Source: Fidelibacterota bacterium (GTDB lineage: Bacteria > Fidelibacterota > UBA8477 > JABMPR01). From it: 64,000 nucleotides of DNA. The notes beneath the pieces are model-generated. The model was not told where the DNA came from. It saw only the letters and a program-made list of their open reading frames with translations, and searched no databases. Positions 16,786-25,896 of this stretch are shown piece after piece. Location of the stretch: positions 1-64,000 of the forward strand of contig JABHBL010000038.1 in assembly GCA_018673925.1 (NCBI GenBank), written 5' to 3'. The translations under genes were made by a program, and so were the position numbers. How positions within the stretch are numbered: the stretch's first letter is position 1; each line of letters opens with the position of its first letter.

Positions 16786-18075
16786 TTGAGCAATTTGAAA
16801 ACAGGCAATGCCCCATCCCTTTCAGTTGTTGTCCCTCATTTCATTTTTAGTGCACTTTCCTTCTTATGCTTGACTGTCTTTATATTTCTTACAGGCACAG
16901 ATGTATTGGGACCCTATTTTAATAGTAAGCTTTTGGCAATCACGCATCTCGCTGTGCTAGGTTGGGCTTCCATGCTTGCTTTTGGAGCTTTGTACCAATT
17001 GATTCCAGTCGTGTTTGAAACAGCGCTTTATAGTGAGCTATTGGCAAAAATAACTTTCTGGATATTTGCTATCGCCATCTTTTTGTTGGTATACGCTTTC
17101 TGGACCAGCGCTTTTGGTACGACACTACTATATGCCTCATCTCTCATGTTTATTGCACTTTTTGGATTTATTGGGAATGTTTTGCTCTCTCAGAGAAGGG
17201 GTAAGCAAAATATTCAATCAAGATATGTGGTAACGGCAATTCTGTGGCTACTTCTGACGGCATTATTCGGCTTATTGATTGCCATCAACTTCAGATATCC
17301 TTTCTTGTCACAGATCCACCTCCATTATCTCAAAATACATGCCCACCTCGGATTGGTTGGCTGGTTTGTTATACTCATTGTTGGTGTCTCATCATCGTTG
17401 ATCCCCATGTTTCTGATCTCCCATAGCCCGAATGAAGACAAACTGAATTACGCCTACTATTTGATAAATGGAGGGCTGCTGCTCCTGGGACTTGATTGGC
17501 TGGTTCTCCAGGGCACTATGCTCATACCCGTATATTGGCTCAGTATATCATTGGGAATTATCTTCTATCTGATGTTTGTCTGGGAGGTATATAAAAAACG
17601 GTTGCGAAAGGAGTTAGATATAGGCATGAAGCATACCCTAATTTCTGTTCTATCTATGCTTCTGCCAATTCTACTCAGCTTAACAGTTATGCTGAAACTT
17701 GATTTTGAAAACTCCTTTCAACTCAGAGCAACCACACTCTATGGTTTTTCTATTATTTTCGGCCTCATTACCCCGATTATCCTTAGTCAAACATACAAGA
17801 CACTGCCCTTCATTGTCTGGCTACACAAATACAAACAATTGGTTGGAAAGTTTAAAACACCACTGCCCAAGGAGCTTTACTCAGAATGGGTGGCAACCTT
17901 ACAGTTTTATAGCTACAATCTTGCAGTCATTGTATTAATATTGGCAATAACTTCAAATAATATCTGGATGATTAGATTAGGGAGTTGTTTCCTTCTTATA
18001 ACTGCTGTCCTATACAATCTCAATGTATTTAAAATTATTTTTCATAAAGTTAAAACAGAAAGCATTTCAACATGA
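16786..18075 (+). CDS. Polytopic membrane protein, haem-copper oxidase subunit I / NnrS-like
   Basis: A 429-residue protein with about twelve transmembrane helices. Histidines inside helices (ITHLAVLGWASMLAFGALYQ; HAHLGLVGWFVILIVGVSS) resemble haem-ligand positions in the haem-copper oxidase / NorB / NnrS superfamily, but the full copper-ligand set is not evident, so this is probably not a complete oxidase. The start is TTG 16786, right after the DUF2249 stop; the next in-frame Met is inside a helix. Its stop overlaps the DUF59 gene (ATGA). Together with DUF2249 and DUF59 neighbours, a role in handling nitric oxide, haem or metal centres is a reasonable guess, not shown. Confidence 0.6.
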   Translation: MSNLKTGNAPSLSVVVPHFIFSALSFLCLTVFIFLTGTDVLGPYFNSKLLAITHLAVLGWASMLAFGALYQLIPVVFETALYSELLAKITFWIFAIAIFLLVYAFWTSAFGTTLLYASSLMFIALFGFIGNVLLSQRRGKQNIQSRYVVTAILWLLLTALFGLLIAINFRYPFLSQIHLHYLKIHAHLGLVGWFVILIVGVSSSLIPMFLISHSPNEDKLNYAYYLINGGLLLLGLDWLVLQGTMLIPVYWLSISLGIIFYLMFVWEVYKKRLRKELDIGMKHTLISVLSMLLPILLSLTVMLKLDFENSFQLRATTLYGFSIIFGLITPIILSQTYKTLPFIVWLHKYKQLVGKFKTPLPKELYSEWVATLQFYSYNLAVIVLILAITSNNIWMIRLGSCFLLITAVLYNLNVFKIIFHKVKTESIST

Positions 18076-18392
18076 AAGACCCTGATGAGATTCGTGTAAT
18101 AGAATCTGACCTTGAACAAATATTATATGGTGTGATGGATCCTGAGATAGAGCTGAACATAGTGGATCTGGGATTAATATACTTGCTAGAATATGATGGT
18201 CTGAAAAAAGTTGTGATCAAGATGACATTCTCTACACCTGCATGTCCCCTGGGTGATGCCATTTTGATGAATATTAAGCAATCCATCACCAATGTATACC
18301 CTGAATTCGAAGTAGCTATAGAAGTTGTTTTTGAACCTGCCTGGAATTCAGATATGATCAGCGAAAAGGGTCGCATGTTGCTTGGCATGTAA
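18072..18392 (+). CDS. DUF59 / MIP18 family metal-sulfur cluster protein
   Basis: A 106-residue protein of the MIP18 (PaaD/SufT-like) family, members of which help assemble or deliver iron-sulfur clusters. The conserved pattern DPEIELNIVDLGLIY is followed by the family cysteine in FSTPACPLGD and a C-terminal VVFEPAWNSDMIS strand, close to the usual V-x-F-x-P-x-W signature. The ATG overlaps the upstream stop in an ATGA arrangement, so the three genes from 16231 are translationally linked. It likely matures a cluster or metal site related to the upstream pair. Confidence 0.88.
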   Translation: MKDPDEIRVIESDLEQILYGVMDPEIELNIVDLGLIYLLEYDGLKKVVIKMTFSTPACPLGDAILMNIKQSITNVYPEFEVAIEVVFEPAWNSDMISEKGRMLLGM

Positions 18393-18428
18393 TTGTGGTC
18401 GACCATCAATATAAATACTTTCGACAGT

Positions 18429-18456
18429 TAGCTCCTGCACATCACACAAGGAGCTA
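18429..18456. other. Inverted repeat between DUF59 gene and uvrC
   Basis: An 8-bp perfect stem (TAGCTCCT at 18429-18436 with AGGAGCTA at 18449-18456) encloses a 12-base loop. No T run follows on the plus strand (A residues do), so it is not a typical intrinsic terminator. Notably the right arm contains AGGAG, but it is 45 bases before the uvrC start and too far to serve it. Confidence 0.35.
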
Positions 18457-18500
18457 TAAAAAACTCAAGCTTTCGTCACTCACCCTTTTAGATTTTCACC

Positions 18501-20327
18501 ATGAGTCCTACTGAAGCCCCCTATAAGGCGAAGCTTAAAGATCTGCCAACCCAGCCAGGGGTTTACTTCTACTATGATAAAAATGGCAAGATCATTTATA
18601 TCGGAAAAGCCAAAGTATTAAAGAATCGGGTAAAATCCTACTTCACCGGCACTCCAGATAGCCCCAAGACCGCTCGTCTCATTGCTCGCATCTGGGACCT
18701 TCAGACACTGGTAACCCGTACAGAAGTAGAGGCTTTGCTCACAGAAGCAAATCTGATCAAACAGCATCGTCCCCGTTTCAATATTGATCTGAGGGATGAT
18801 AAAACATTTCCCTATATCCGCATCACCAATGAGGACTACCCCCAAGTATTTGTGGCGCGCAACATTGTTAAAGACGGTTCCATATATTATGGCCCTTATA
18901 CCAATGTGAAGGGCTTAAGGGCTGCTCTGTCTGTTATTAAACGCATATTCACCATAAGAAGTTGCAACTATCGAATGGATGATGAATCTGTAGCTGCCAA
19001 AAAAGTTCAACTCTGTTTAGATTATCATATTGGTAAATGTGATGGACCCTGTCAAGGCTTGAGCACGAAGGCTCAATATGCAGAGATGATCGGAAGGGTA
19101 GAAGATTTTCTCAAGGGGAGAACGGATCCCGTTGATGATTACCTGAATGCCCGGATGCAATCCGCTGCTGAAAACATGGAATATGAACAGGCAGCACGTC
19201 ACAGGGATCAACTGGAGGCAGTCAGGTCATATGTGAGTCGACAACGCCTGAAAACCAGCGATTTCGAGGATAGGGATGTTCTTGGCGTCGCCCGACAGGA
19301 CAACCTAACCTGTGGTATCTTGATTCGAATTCGAGCAGGGAAACTTATTGGCAAAGAACAATTTCGCTTTCGTGGTACAGAGGATGAAGAATTACCCTCC
19401 ATTTTGAGTCGCATGATAACTAGAGTGTATGAGGATGCATCCTTTATCCCACGGGAAATATTGGTTCCCGATGAAATCGCTGATGTAGATATGATCCATG
19501 CCTGGCTGAAGGATGTTTCTGGAGTGAAAATCAACTTCGTAATTCCCCAGATAGGTGAGAAGAAGACTCTACTGGATTTGGCAGATCGGAATGCTGAGCT
19601 GGTCCTGAAGGACTGGGCACTGGAACAGGCACAACGGGTAGAAATTGTTCCCAAAATGGTTAGATCACTTCAGGAAGATCTCAATCTCTCTGCACCACCC
19701 CGGCGAATAGAAGGCTTCGATATTTCACATCTGGGTGGAACTGAAACGGTAGCTTCTTTAGTTTGTTTTATTGATGGCAAACCAGCCAAACGTGAATATC
19801 GCAAATTTCAGATCAAAACTGTAGATGGTATCGATGATTTTGCCAGTATGAAAGAAGTCATTCATCGGCGCTATACCAGGGTAAAAGCTGAAGGTCTGTC
19901 TGAACCTGATCTCATACTCATAGATGGTGGGAAAGGGCAACTAAGTGCAGCCGTTGGAGCGCTCGAGAGGATAGGGATGGCGCATATACCTATTCTTGGC
20001 CTTGCCAAACGTCTGGAGGAGGTTTTTCTTCCAGGTGAGTCCCTGTCTTTGGGTATACCTAAGACCAGTGGCTCAATCATATTACTTCGCCGCATCCGAG
20101 ATGAAGCCCATCGTTTTGCCATCACTTTTCAGAGAAAACGTCGAGGCAAAGCTATGGTCCACTCAGCCCTCGATGATATTGAAGGGATAGGTCAATCCCG
20201 TCGCGTGGCTTTGATCACATATTTCCGATCTTTGAAAAATATTAAAAATGCCAGTGTGGATGAAATTGCCCATGTTCCAGGGATTTCACTAACCATGGCA
20301 ACACGCATAAAAGAAGGATTAAGCTGA
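18501..20327 (+). CDS. uvrC: Excinuclease ABC subunit C
   Basis: A 608-residue UvrC, the dual-incision nuclease of nucleotide excision repair. The N-terminal GIY-YIG domain (about 14-95: GVYFYYDKNGKIIYIGKAK) cuts 3' of the lesion. A UVR/UvrB-binding segment lies near 205-240 (AENMEYEQAARHRDQLEAV). The RNase H-like 5' nuclease domain (about 385-540: GFDISHLGG, LILIDGGKGQLSAA, EAHRFAITFQRKRR) and the terminal helix-hairpin-helix region (GIGQSRRVALI ... VPGISLTMATRI) are complete. It is coupled to the next gene by a TGATG overlap. Confidence 0.97.
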   Translation: MSPTEAPYKAKLKDLPTQPGVYFYYDKNGKIIYIGKAKVLKNRVKSYFTGTPDSPKTARLIARIWDLQTLVTRTEVEALLTEANLIKQHRPRFNIDLRDDKTFPYIRITNEDYPQVFVARNIVKDGSIYYGPYTNVKGLRAALSVIKRIFTIRSCNYRMDDESVAAKKVQLCLDYHIGKCDGPCQGLSTKAQYAEMIGRVEDFLKGRTDPVDDYLNARMQSAAENMEYEQAARHRDQLEAVRSYVSRQRLKTSDFEDRDVLGVARQDNLTCGILIRIRAGKLIGKEQFRFRGTEDEELPSILSRMITRVYEDASFIPREILVPDEIADVDMIHAWLKDVSGVKINFVIPQIGEKKTLLDLADRNAELVLKDWALEQAQRVEIVPKMVRSLQEDLNLSAPPRRIEGFDISHLGGTETVASLVCFIDGKPAKREYRKFQIKTVDGIDDFASMKEVIHRRYTRVKAEGLSEPDLILIDGGKGQLSAAVGALERIGMAHIPILGLAKRLEEVFLPGESLSLGIPKTSGSIILLRRIRDEAHRFAITFQRKRRGKAMVHSALDDIEGIGQSRRVALITYFRSLKNIKNASVDEIAHVPGISLTMATRIKEGLS

Positions 20328-20959
20328 TGGCCTTTGATTTTACTGAGAAAGAAAAAGGGATTCAGCCCCGTACCATCTGGTGCCTGGGGAGAAATTATGC
20401 CAAACATGCTGAGGAACTGGGAAATGTCGTTGAGGCCAAACCACTGGTTTTTCAGAAGGGGCTAAATGCGCTGATACCCATGCAAAGCACACAACCCCTG
20501 TTTTCTGGTCATGGTGAAGTTCATTATGAAACTGAAATTATTGCACTCATGGATCGCAATGATGGTGGATCCTTCATCGCTGCCATTGGACTGGGTCTGG
20601 ATCTAACCCTTCGTGATCTACAAGGTGAACTCAAAGCAGCCGGTAAGCCATGGACATTGGCCAAATCATTCGATGGGGCTGCAATCGTCAGTCGATTTAT
20701 TTCCGTCAATGAAATACCTTCCTTGAATCAAATACGTTTTACCATGCTCCTGAATGGTGAAATCAGACAACAAGGAGATAGCAGCCAGATGATTCTCGCC
20801 TTTGAAAAGATTCCAGCCTATCTGGAGGAATATACTGACTTGCAACCCGGCGATATTATCTTCACCGGCACGCCTGAAGGTGTGGGTGTCCTGAATCCAG
20901 GAGATGAAGTAAGTTTGGATCTGGCTGGGCACCATATGGGAACGATCAGATTTAGTTGA
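20327..20959 (+). CDS. Fumarylacetoacetate hydrolase family protein
   Basis: A 210-residue enzyme of the FAH superfamily, in the size class of acylpyruvases and oxaloacetate decarboxylases such as YcgM/FAHD1. The opening IWCLGRNYAKHAEELG is the family hallmark; metal ligands are seen in HYETEIIALM (E-x-E) and the following Asp in LDLTLRDLQ, and the C-terminal GDIIFTGTPEGVG loop is conserved. It likely cleaves or decarboxylates a small beta-dicarbonyl acid; the exact substrate cannot be told. The ATG overlaps the uvrC stop by one base. Confidence 0.88.
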   Translation: MAFDFTEKEKGIQPRTIWCLGRNYAKHAEELGNVVEAKPLVFQKGLNALIPMQSTQPLFSGHGEVHYETEIIALMDRNDGGSFIAAIGLGLDLTLRDLQGELKAAGKPWTLAKSFDGAAIVSRFISVNEIPSLNQIRFTMLLNGEIRQQGDSSQMILAFEKIPAYLEEYTDLQPGDIIFTGTPEGVGVLNPGDEVSLDLAGHHMGTIRFS

Positions 20960-20973
20960 ATAACGATTTTCTA

Positions 20974-20999
20974 CCTCGTCATCCCGAGCGGAGTCGAGG
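20974..20999. repeat. Dispersed-repeat-like element between FAH gene and gltX
   Basis: The stretch has outer inverted arms CCTCG (20974-20978) and CGAGG (20995-20999) around 'tcatcccgagcggagt', a wording common to short intergenic repeats in many bacterial genomes. A second weak hairpin (ACACC/GGTGT) follows around 21030-21055. It may be a REP-like element; no second full copy lies in the window. Confidence 0.35.
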
Positions 21000-21103
21000 G
21001 AAATAGAGATATTCCAAATCCGATTTCTTTACACCTCGATTCCGCTTGGTGTGTCTCCCAAGAATTTGGTTTGAATGAAAAAGTAGAAAGAAAAAAATAA
21101 GAT

Positions 21104-22687
21104 ATGTCTCCATCCCAAGTCCGCGTCCGTTTCGCCCCAAGCCCTACAGGTTATTTACATATTGGTGGGGTAAGAACTGCTCTGTTTAACTGGCTATTTG
21201 CTCGACGTCATGGTGGCAAGTTCATTCTTCGCGTTGATGATACAGATCAGGCCAGAAATGTCCACGAAGCCCTGCAACCCATCATGGACGGATTCAAATG
21301 GCTGGGGATTGATTGGGATGAGGGTCCTGGCATGGGTGGACCCCACGCGCCATATTTCCAATCCCAAAGATCTGATATTTATGCAAAAGCCGTTGAGAAG
21401 TTGCTTCATGATGGATATGCTTATCAGGATTTTTCAAGACAGGAAGAGTTCGCAGCTGAGCGTCAGGCAGCTGAAAAGGAAAAGCGTCAATTCATATATA
21501 GTCGCACCTGGATGGCTGAAACAGATGAGGATGTGAAGAAATTTGAGGCCGAAGGTCGAGAATCCATCGTTCGCCTTAAAATGCCCAGGGAAGGGAAATG
21601 TGAATTCCACGATATGGTTCGTGGTGATATGTCCTTCGAATGGGGTGGGGAACAAGATCATGTTATTCAACGCAAAGATGGATCCTGTCTATACCATTTG
21701 ACCAGTGTAGTAGACGATGGTGCCTTTGAAATCAGCCATGTCATTCGAGCTATAGAGCATTTGCCGAATACGCCACGTCAAATCTTTATCGGCCAGAGTC
21801 TAGGACTTGAATTGCCGATCTACGCTCATCTTCCTTTTGTGGCTGAGCCTGGAAGCTCAAACAAACTGAGCAAACGAAAACTGGACAAATACTTAAAAAA
21901 TAGAGACTTCAAGGTCTTATACGATCATGGTGAAAGTATCGCTGAGAAAATTGGATTTTCTGCCTCTCCTGAAACTTTCAACCCTGTGATTGTTGATTTC
22001 TATCGGGAAATCGGATTTCTCCCTGATGCCATTGTAAACTATTTGCTTCTCCTTGGTTGGTCCCTGGACGACAAGACTGAAGATTTCACCCGCGAAGCCA
22101 TGATTCGAGATTTTAGCCTGGACCGTATCAATAAGGCTCCAGCCAGTTTTGATCCTCAAAAACTTACATCATTCCAAAGTCGCTATATGTGGCGACTTGA
22201 GATGGATGCAAAGTTGGAAATGGTGTTGCCATATCTTGAGAAAGCCGGACTCGTATCGACGCCAGCTTCAAATGAAACAATAGCAAAGGTGAAAACGGTT
22301 CTTGAGGCTGCAAATGAGCGGATTTCATTTGCCGGGGATATCCTTGATTATGCAGAGTTTTTCCAAGCTGATGATACCCTGGAATATGAAGAAAAAGCCT
22401 TCAGGAAACGCCTGGTCAATGCTGAAGCTCAGCGTGAATTGCTGGTTAAACTGAGAAGTGTCTTACCAGAAGTTAAAGATTTCTCAGCTGAAAATCTCGA
22501 TCAATTCCTGCATAATTTTGTCGAACAGGAAGGTGTGGGAATGGGGATGATTGTTCATGCTATCCGTGTGGCAATTACAGGTAAAGCTGTAGGCTTTGGT
22601 CTATTCGATATTATGGCCATCATTGGAAAAGATGGTTGCATGAATCGCATTGATCGAGCACTCCAACTGGTTGCCCAACAACAATAA
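21104..22687 (+). CDS. gltX: Glutamyl-tRNA synthetase
   Basis: A 527-residue class I aminoacyl-tRNA synthetase that charges tRNA-Glu. The HIGH signature appears as YLHIGGVRTALFNWLFAR, preceded by VRFAPSPTG, and the KMSKS-type loop as KLSKRKLDKY at about residue 255. The anticodon-binding C-terminal helical domain covers about 340-520. It is slightly longer than many bacterial GltX proteins, with an insertion around 130-150. The start is ATG 21104 after an A-rich leader with GAAAGA only. A separate glnS follows, so this enzyme is presumably discriminating and need not mischarge tRNA-Gln. Confidence 0.95.
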   Translation: MSPSQVRVRFAPSPTGYLHIGGVRTALFNWLFARRHGGKFILRVDDTDQARNVHEALQPIMDGFKWLGIDWDEGPGMGGPHAPYFQSQRSDIYAKAVEKLLHDGYAYQDFSRQEEFAAERQAAEKEKRQFIYSRTWMAETDEDVKKFEAEGRESIVRLKMPREGKCEFHDMVRGDMSFEWGGEQDHVIQRKDGSCLYHLTSVVDDGAFEISHVIRAIEHLPNTPRQIFIGQSLGLELPIYAHLPFVAEPGSSNKLSKRKLDKYLKNRDFKVLYDHGESIAEKIGFSASPETFNPVIVDFYREIGFLPDAIVNYLLLLGWSLDDKTEDFTREAMIRDFSLDRINKAPASFDPQKLTSFQSRYMWRLEMDAKLEMVLPYLEKAGLVSTPASNETIAKVKTVLEAANERISFAGDILDYAEFFQADDTLEYEEKAFRKRLVNAEAQRELLVKLRSVLPEVKDFSAENLDQFLHNFVEQEGVGMGMIVHAIRVAITGKAVGFGLFDIMAIIGKDGCMNRIDRALQLVAQQQ

Positions 22688-22709
22688 ATTCAGCACAGGA
22701 TTCAGTAAA

Positions 22710-22736
22710 ATTCATCATGGCTTAGCCATGATGAAT
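22710..22736 (+). terminator. Strong hairpin between gltX and glnS
   Basis: A perfect 12-bp inverted repeat (22710-22721 and 22725-22736) closes a 3-base TTA loop, an exceptionally stable hairpin. No uninterrupted T run follows at once, though a seven-T stretch occurs near 22759-22765. It may end or stabilise the gltX transcript. A second small hairpin (CCTGA/TCAGG with CGAA loop) sits at 22774-22787. Confidence 0.5.
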
Positions 22737-22806
22737 ATGTATGTTATTTGCTGATTAGTTTTTTTGACCAAGCCCTGACGAATCAGGCTACAGATATGAG
22801 GATAGT

Positions 22807-24525
22807 ATGGGTGTGAACGTAAACGCAGACACCAACGAAAGTGCTGCCACAGCTCCAGAAAAATCACTGAATTTCGTTGAGGAAATCATAAATGATCATT
22901 TAAAATCTGACCGTTTTGGCCAGACAGTCCACACTCGATTCCCACCTGAACCCAATGGTTATCTACATATTGGACACGCAAAATCAATAGCTCTAAACTT
23001 CAGTCTGGCTGAAAAATATGGAGGCGTTTGCAACCTGCGTTTTGATGATACCAATCCCAGTAAAGAAGAAGAGGAGTATGTTCACTCCATTAAAGAGGAT
23101 ATCAAGTGGTTGGGTTTTGATTGGGAAGACAGAGAATATTACGCCTCTGATTATTTTGATCAGCTTTATGATTGGGCAGTTCAACTCATAAATGATGGAC
23201 TGGCATATGTCTGTGATCTTACTCTCGAAGAAGGTAGGGAGTACCGTGGTACACCAACGGAAGCTGGAAAGCACAGTCCATACAGGGATCGCTCGGTTGA
23301 GGAAAATCTAGATCTATTTGGTCGAATGAAGACTGGTGAATTTCCTGATGGCACCCGGACTCTGAAAGCTAAAATTGATATGGCCCATCCCAATTTTCAC
23401 ATGAGAGATCCAGTCATTTATCGAATACTGCACGGTCATCATCATCGAACTGGTGACGATTGGTGTATATATCCCATGTATGACTTTACCCATGGACAGT
23501 CCGACTCCATCGAAAAGATAACACAGTCGATTTGTACTCTGGAATTTGAGAATCATAGACCGCTCTATGACTGGTTCTGTGACAAACTTGACATTCACCA
23601 CCCACAGCAAATCGAATTTGCTCGCTTAAACCTGACATATACCGTGATGAGTAAACGGAAGTTTTTAACACTTGTCAATGAGGGTTTTGTGAGTGGTTGG
23701 GATGATCCCAGGATGCCAACCATCTCTGGTTTGAGACGTCGTGGCTATACACCCGAATCCATTCGTAATTTTTGTGAATATATCGGTGTGGCAAAACACA
23801 ATAGTGTAGTAGATGTGACCATCCTTGAAAATCATGTGCGGGAACATCTTAATGCCATTGCACCACGTGTCATGGCTGTTCTAAATCCTTTAAAGGTGGT
23901 TATCGAAAACTATCCTGAGGGCAAAGTGGAAGAACTCCAGGCTGTAAATAATCCCGAAGACGAGAGTGCTGGGACTCGAAGCGTGCCCTTTACACGAGAA
24001 CTCTATATTGATCACAATGACTTCATGGAAGTACCTGTTAAGAAATATTTCCGTCTCGCTCCTGGGAAAGAAGTGCGATTACGCTATGGTTACATCCTCA
24101 AATGCGAAGAGGTAATCAAGAATGATGCTGGTGAAATTGTTGAGCTCCGCTGTACTGTTGATCATGATACCTTGGGCAAACAGCCCACCGATCGACGTGT
24201 GAAAGGTGTGATCCATTGGGTTTCCGCTGAAAAATGTCTAGATGCTGAAGTTCGCCTCTACGACCGCCTGTTTAGTGTTGAACATCCTGATAAAGTTGAT
24301 GAAGGTCAGGATTTTAAATCTAATATTAATCCCGATTCACTCGAAATAATCAAGCACGCAAAAGTTGAACCTGCACTAAAGGCGGTGAAGTCAGGTGAAC
24401 GCTATCAGTTTGAACGTGTTGGCTATTTTAATGTTGACCAGGATAGTACAGAAGATCATCCAGTTTTTAACAGGATAGTATCTCTCCGGGATAGCTGGGC
24501 AAGGATTGCCAGGAATTCCCGATAA
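22807..24525 (+). CDS. glnS: Glutaminyl-tRNA synthetase
   Basis: A 572-residue class I synthetase that charges tRNA-Gln directly. The HIGH motif is [22 protein letters not shown] after FPPEPNG, with the GlnRS-type LRFDDTNP segment; the KMSKS loop is [11 protein letters not shown]. The two beta-barrel anticodon-binding domains fill about 350-560 ([45 protein letters not shown]). A 20-residue N-terminal leader precedes the conserved core. It has its own region with hairpins upstream and an ATG at 22807 preceded by GAGGATAGT. Direct glutaminylation is a patchy trait in bacteria. Confidence 0.95.
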   Translation: MGVNVNADTNESAATAPEKSLNFVEEIINDHLKSDRFGQTVHTRFPPEPNGYLHIGHAKSIALNFSLAEKYGGVCNLRFDDTNPSKEEEEYVHSIKEDIKWLGFDWEDREYYASDYFDQLYDWAVQLINDGLAYVCDLTLEEGREYRGTPTEAGKHSPYRDRSVEENLDLFGRMKTGEFPDGTRTLKAKIDMAHPNFHMRDPVIYRILHGHHHRTGDDWCIYPMYDFTHGQSDSIEKITQSICTLEFENHRPLYDWFCDKLDIHHPQQIEFARLNLTYTVMSKRKFLTLVNEGFVSGWDDPRMPTISGLRRRGYTPESIRNFCEYIGVAKHNSVVDVTILENHVREHLNAIAPRVMAVLNPLKVVIENYPEGKVEELQAVNNPEDESAGTRSVPFTRELYIDHNDFMEVPVKKYFRLAPGKEVRLRYGYILKCEEVIKNDAGEIVELRCTVDHDTLGKQPTDRRVKGVIHWVSAEKCLDAEVRLYDRLFSVEHPDKVDEGQDFKSNINPDSLEIIKHAKVEPALKAVKSGERYQFERVGYFNVDQDSTEDHPVFNRIVSLRDSWARIARNSR

Positions 24526-24618
24526 AGCATTGAAAAACTGTTTCCGTAATGGTGCTTGCAAACGTGACAGGCAAAGAATTATTTTCTTGGCAAGTAATCT
24601 GAATAATCTGGGGAGCTT

Positions 24619-25854
24619 ATGAATAAAAAGTTAGTTCTGTTTATCATTTTAGGGATGCTTGTCATTGGCGCTTTTGGTCAAGAGATATTGCCTGTCTCAA
24701 ACAACAACATTCTGGTATTTATAGAACCATTTGAAAATCATAGCCCCAGGGGTGAGCAAAGTTGGTTGGAACAGGGTTTTCCCGGCTTTTTGAAAGCTGG
24801 TCTGGCTGAAACCGACTATCTTTTTGCATACTCAATCCCCGACTTTCAAAACGATTTGGTGGATAGACCTCATCGTCTTCAGGACCTGATATGGAAATCA
24901 GTTTTTCAAAGACAGGTAGATCCTGGTTATGAATCATATCTGATCCTGGGTCGCTACACTTATATGGAGGGCGAGCTTACTGTCCAAATGGATCTATTAT
25001 CCTTGAGAGATACTAAGGTTCTGGCTCGATTTGAGGATAAGGTCCCATACACAAAATTACTTACCTGGAAAAGTGAGCTCTCTGAGTGGATATTAGCCAG
25101 TCTTCGTCTCAAAGATGATCCTGCCATTAGTTCTAAGAAGGATATCAAGATGCCTGCTAAGGATGCAACTCCTCTGCCAGGAGTGGCTCTTCGAGATCAG
25201 TTGACCACTCTTTTTGATACAAAGAAGCAGAATGAATCCGAAGATCTACAGCAGAAATATGTGCAACAATCCAAAATGAAACTTGGTGCCCAGCTGGAAG
25301 CCTTATGGCATGACATCGCCTATGATCCGTATCTGGCAAACATCCATGACATTCACACCCTGCGTTTACAGGCAGAACCAGATAGCGTTCTTGTTAATTT
25401 CAAAGTGGGTTATCGAATCAATCCACGTATCCTGGATGAAATTGAACATTTTAGCAAAACACGCTCAGGTTTGGTAGGCAAAACGGAATCTTTTGAAGGA
25501 CACGCCTTCATGGATTTAGGCTATATCGATGCTGATTTCACCCGTGAAGTTGCCGGTGGTGATTGGAGAATAGTACCAATAATCACCATGGGACCTGAGA
25601 AACTTCCATATAGAAGAGTCTTTTATCACTCATTCCCACGACCCATAGACTCACCTGGAAAGTATTATTATAATCAGGGAAAATTTAAGCAACTGCTCCT
25701 GGCAATTCCTGGGGTTGATGCACTGCGTATTTTTGCACAGGAAGTCCAGCAAGTTTATGAATATTCCATCGTCGTAGGCTATGATGAAATTGATAGACTG
25801 GACAAAATACAGGTCAAGTTTGTCTCTGAACAGGATCTGGCAGGCAACCTTTAA
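24619..25854 (+). CDS. Secreted protein of unknown function with CsgG/FlgO-like N-terminal region
   Basis: A 411-residue protein with an N-terminal signal peptide (MNKKLVLFIILGMLVIGAFGQ). Residues about 30-160 (ILVFIEPFEN, FLKAGLAETDYLFAYS, YLILGRYTYMEGELTVQMDLLSL) resemble the alpha/beta domain found in CsgG, FlgO and TolB-N type periplasmic proteins, which typically compute a multi-part lipoprotein or assembly factor. The middle (about 165-230) is polar and may be helical; the rest (about 240-411) is beta-rich and unassigned. A good GGGGAG site precedes the ATG. It may form a unit with rmuC, 42 bases downstream. I do not recognise a defined function. Confidence 0.65.
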   Translation: MNKKLVLFIILGMLVIGAFGQEILPVSNNNILVFIEPFENHSPRGEQSWLEQGFPGFLKAGLAETDYLFAYSIPDFQNDLVDRPHRLQDLIWKSVFQRQVDPGYESYLILGRYTYMEGELTVQMDLLSLRDTKVLARFEDKVPYTKLLTWKSELSEWILASLRLKDDPAISSKKDIKMPAKDATPLPGVALRDQLTTLFDTKKQNESEDLQQKYVQQSKMKLGAQLEALWHDIAYDPYLANIHDIHTLRLQAEPDSVLVNFKVGYRINPRILDEIEHFSKTRSGLVGKTESFEGHAFMDLGYIDADFTREVAGGDWRIVPIITMGPEKLPYRRVFYHSFPRPIDSPGKYYYNQGKFKQLLLAIPGVDALRIFAQEVQQVYEYSIVVGYDEIDRLDKIQVKFVSEQDLAGNL

Positions 25855-25860
25855 TCAAAG

Positions 25861-25877
25861 CGCTTTCCTCGAAAGCG
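25861..25877. other. Hairpin before rmuC
   Basis: A perfect 7-bp inverted repeat (CGCTTTC/GAAAGCG) with a CTC loop lies 7 bases after the stop codon of the secreted-protein gene. Only a short AT-rich stretch follows, so it may be a weak terminator or an mRNA-stabilising structure. Confidence 0.3.
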
Positions 25878-25896
25878 ATTTCCTGAATAGGTAAAT

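Noticed and set aside
16786-18075. Complete haem-copper terminal oxidase subunit I
   Set aside because: Intramembrane histidines exist, but the full set of copper and haem ligands and the subunit II partner are missing.
18429-18456. Intrinsic terminator between the DUF59 gene and uvrC
   Set aside because: The inverted repeat is followed by A residues, not T residues, on the plus strand; kept only as an inverted repeat.
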